A stretch of DNA of 6,679 nt from the NCBI GenBank assembly GCA_944391635.1, contig CALXUL010000058.1, positions 1 through 6,679 of the forward strand, read 5' to 3'. Under the pieces are notes generated by a model. It did not search any database. It saw nothing but the letters and a program-made list of their open reading frames with translations, and was not told the DNA's origin. The DNA comes from an uncultured Clostridia bacterium. GTDB taxonomy: Bacteria > Bacillota > Clostridia > UBA1381. Shown here piece by piece: positions 6,076 through 6,679 of this stretch (position 1 is its first letter; every line of letters begins with the position of its first letter). Made by a program: the position numbers and the translations under genes.

Positions 6076-6285
6076 TTATATATTATCATCATCCAACAGA
6101 CCGTATGTTCGGTAATAGGACAGCACGGTCCGGTATTGCAGACGGTTCACAAAAAGCTGGCGGTAGGTAACGGTTTTTTCCTTGCCTTCCGTCTTAAGTT
6201 TATTCATCTGTTCAACCGTCGAATTATACTGTGAAAGAATAGCTTTTAACATCTTTTCAAATGCTTCCAATCTTTGTTCATCCAT
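6076..6285 (-). CDS. Small helical protein paired with Fic
   Basis: This 69-aa protein is predicted to be almost wholly alpha-helical: an N-terminal helix MDEQRLEAFEKMLKAILSQY (1-20), a helix rich in Lys and Glu, then TYRQLFVNRLQYRTVLSYYR (40-59) and GLLDDDNI. I recall similar short proteins directly before Fic genes in clostridia, but they carry no functional name. Class I Fic antitoxins carry S/T-x3-E-G/N; this one does not (the nearest, KLKTEG, lacks Ser/Thr at the right place), and the Fic carries its own inhibitory motif. A conventional antitoxin role is thus not supported. A chaperone, target adaptor or secondary regulator is possible. It shares a promoter with fic and precedes it by 14 nt. 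Confidence 0.7.
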   Translation of the reverse strand: MDEQRLEAFEKMLKAILSQYNSTVEQMNKLKTEGKEKTVTYRQLFVNRLQYRTVLSYYRTYGLLDDDNI

Positions 6286-6318
6286 TTTTTGCGCTCACTT
6301 TCAGCAGAATACAATATA

Positions 6319-6347
6319 ATTATACTATAGATACTCCGAAAATTCAA
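6319..6347 (-). promoter_or_regulatory. Promoter of the 69-aa/fic operon
   Basis: Read on the minus strand, TTGAAT (6347-6342) and TATAAT (6324-6319) are 17 nt apart. Transcription would start near 6312, about 27 nt before the ATG of the small gene. CAGCAGA occurs at both 6302-6308 and 6354-6360, bracketing the promoter as a direct repeat; whether it is a binding site is unknown. Confidence 0.7.
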
Positions 6348-6415
6348 TTATGTCAGCAGATTTATGGAGATAGAATCGCAGGAGAGAATAGAATACAAAT
6401 AAACGGTAATATCAG

Positions 6416-6444
6416 TTGACAAAGCTTAAAAAAGCGGATATAAT
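6416..6444 (+). promoter_or_regulatory. Perfect consensus sigma-A-type promoter
   Basis: TTGACA (6416-6421) and TATAAT (6439-6444) with a 17-nt spacer match the bacterial consensus at every position. Transcription would start near 6451. No translated gene follows before the insertion sequence, so it drives either a small RNA or a gene cut off by the insertion. Confidence 0.85.
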
Positions 6445-6450
6445 ATTTTT

Positions 6451-6515
6451 GTAATATGGTTTGAGAATGATGCCAAATTTGACATCGGTCAAGTAACGGC
6501 ATTGGTTTGAGTAAC
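6451..6515 (+). ncRNA. Putative structured RNA or leader, truncated by an insertion sequence
   Basis: This segment begins at the expected start of the perfect promoter. GATGCC (6469-6474) pairs with GGCATT (6498-6503), and inside it ATTTGAC (6477-6483) pairs with GTCAAGT (6488-6494) around an ATCG loop. The result is one two-part hairpin with an A-rich internal loop. GGTTTGAG occurs on both sides of it (6458-6465 and 6504-6511). The only small ORF (ATG-6467 or ATG-6470) has fewer than 12 codons and no ribosome binding site. It might be an sRNA, a riboregulatory leader, or the promoter region of a displaced gene. No known RNA family is recognised. The right boundary is set by the likely insertion sequence end. 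Confidence 0.35.
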
Positions 6516-6549
6516 AGGGGGGCTGTAAAAAAACAGTTTGAATATTTAA

Positions 6550-6592
6550 GATTACAAACTTATCCAAAAAGGATAGGAATGTAGTCTTTTTT
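6550..6592 (+). terminator. Intrinsic terminator inside the insertion sequence end
   Basis: GATTACA (6550-6556) pairs with TGTAGTC (6580-6586), and TTATCC (6560-6565) with GGATAG (6571-6576) around AAAAA. Six T follow at 6587-6592. Placed just upstream of the transposase, it would stop transcription entering from outside, such as from the perfect promoter at 6416, a common way for insertion sequences to limit transposase expression. It would also end the putative RNA at about 140 nt. Confidence 0.75.
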
Positions 6593-6596
6593 GCGG

Positions 6597-6602
6597 TATA
6601 AT
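6597..6602 (+). promoter_or_regulatory. -10 box for the transposase
   Basis: TATAAT stands only 6 nt before the transposase ATG, implying a leaderless or nearly leaderless message. No good -35 box is visible at the proper distance because the terminator stem occupies it; activity is probably weak, and there is no ribosome binding site. Confidence 0.45.
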
Positions 6603-6608
6603 TGTGTT

Positions 6609-6679
6609 ATGACCAAACAACACAATCCGCAAGAATATAATACAACATATCAATTAAAATTACCAGTAGAAATTTCAAC
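6609..6679 (+). CDS. IS1182-family transposase, N-terminus (runs off the window)
   Basis: The 23 complete codons visible read MTKQHNPQEYNTTYQLKLPV and then EIS. The K-x-x-N-P-x-x-Y-N-x-T-Y-Q-L-K-L-P pattern is the characteristic start of DDE transposases of the IS1182 family, which have about 450-550 residues and cut and paste the element. The catalytic domain lies outside the window, so integrity cannot be judged. The ATG is chosen because the family pattern begins right after it; there is no ribosome binding site, consistent with a leaderless message from the adjacent -10 box. Confidence 0.7.
   Translation, partial: MTKQHNPQEYNTTYQLKLPVEIS

Larger units (their letters stand above)
6516..6679 (+). 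mobile_element. Left end of an IS1182-family insertion sequence (partial)
   Basis: An end-like sequence CAGGGGGGCTGT followed by an A-run and ACAG starts at about 6515-6518. Between it and the transposase lies a terminator-like hairpin, and the transposase has the IS1182-type N-terminus. The element runs past the window edge, so the right end, the terminal-repeat match and any target duplication cannot be seen. The exact left boundary is uncertain by several bases. Confidence 0.6.

Noticed and set aside
6076..6285. Class I Fic antitoxin (VbhA-like) identity for the 69-aa protein
   Set aside because: The S/T-x3-E-G/N inhibitory motif is absent from it and is present instead at the Fic C-terminus.
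6458..6511. CRISPR array from the two GGTTTGAG copies
   Set aside because: Only 8 bp are repeated, with two copies and no full-length repeat or further units. It is kept only as a possible relic within the RNA finding.

Overview
The window looks like an accessory island in the chromosome or an integrative element of a gut-type clostridial Bacillota. Supporting signs are AT-rich DNA, Gram-positive-style promoters and ribosome binding sites, a TTG start, a DegV-type fragment, an IS1182-type transposase and the end of a helix-turn-helix protein typical of clostridial conjugative elements. Family names come from recognising motifs by eye; no database search was run.

Left edge (1-598): a mosaic of broken genes. 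The 3' part of a helix-turn-helix gene with a Pro-Thr-Leu-Glu-Asn repeat linker loses its reading frame around 205-240. It runs into the remnant of a PD-(D/E)XK-like nuclease domain, which is stopped by a TAA exactly where a conserved Glu codon is expected.

Core (599-4732): an apparently intact two-gene operon. A clean promoter (TTGATT, 17 nt, TATAAT) is overlaid by a 15-bp inverted repeat. It drives a TTG-started AAA+ ATPase with a C-terminal DUF4143/PD-(D/E)XK-like domain (403 aa). Its end overlaps by 7 nt the start of a 951-aa protein with coiled coil, zinc-Cys archaeo-eukaryotic primase (AEP), SF2 helicase and phospholipase-D-type HKD nuclease domains. That architecture matches the predicted TOTE conflict systems. 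The pair is the best candidate for an undescribed defence or element-maintenance module: one protein could sense or remodel DNA with ATP, and the other could prime, unwind and cut.

Right of the core (4733-5455): more debris. A DegV gene is cut after about 21 codons exactly where a 13-bp hairpin element begins. An AT-rich 83-aa orphan ORF follows, whose ribosome binding site lies in the hairpin's 3' arm. Then comes a GC-richer C-terminal gene fragment with no start.

Minus-strand module (5456-6347): a promoter, a 69-aa helical protein of unknown family, and a Fic AMP-transferase with the full HPFREGNGRSTR motif. A C-terminal SYYYEG motif makes it a self-inhibited class III Fic resembling EfFic and NmFic.

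Right edge (6416-6679): a perfect consensus promoter (TTGACA, 17 nt, TATAAT) transcribes a short structured, non-coding-looking segment. This runs into the left end of an IS1182-family element, where a terminator hairpin precedes the transposase start. The transposase continues beyond the window.
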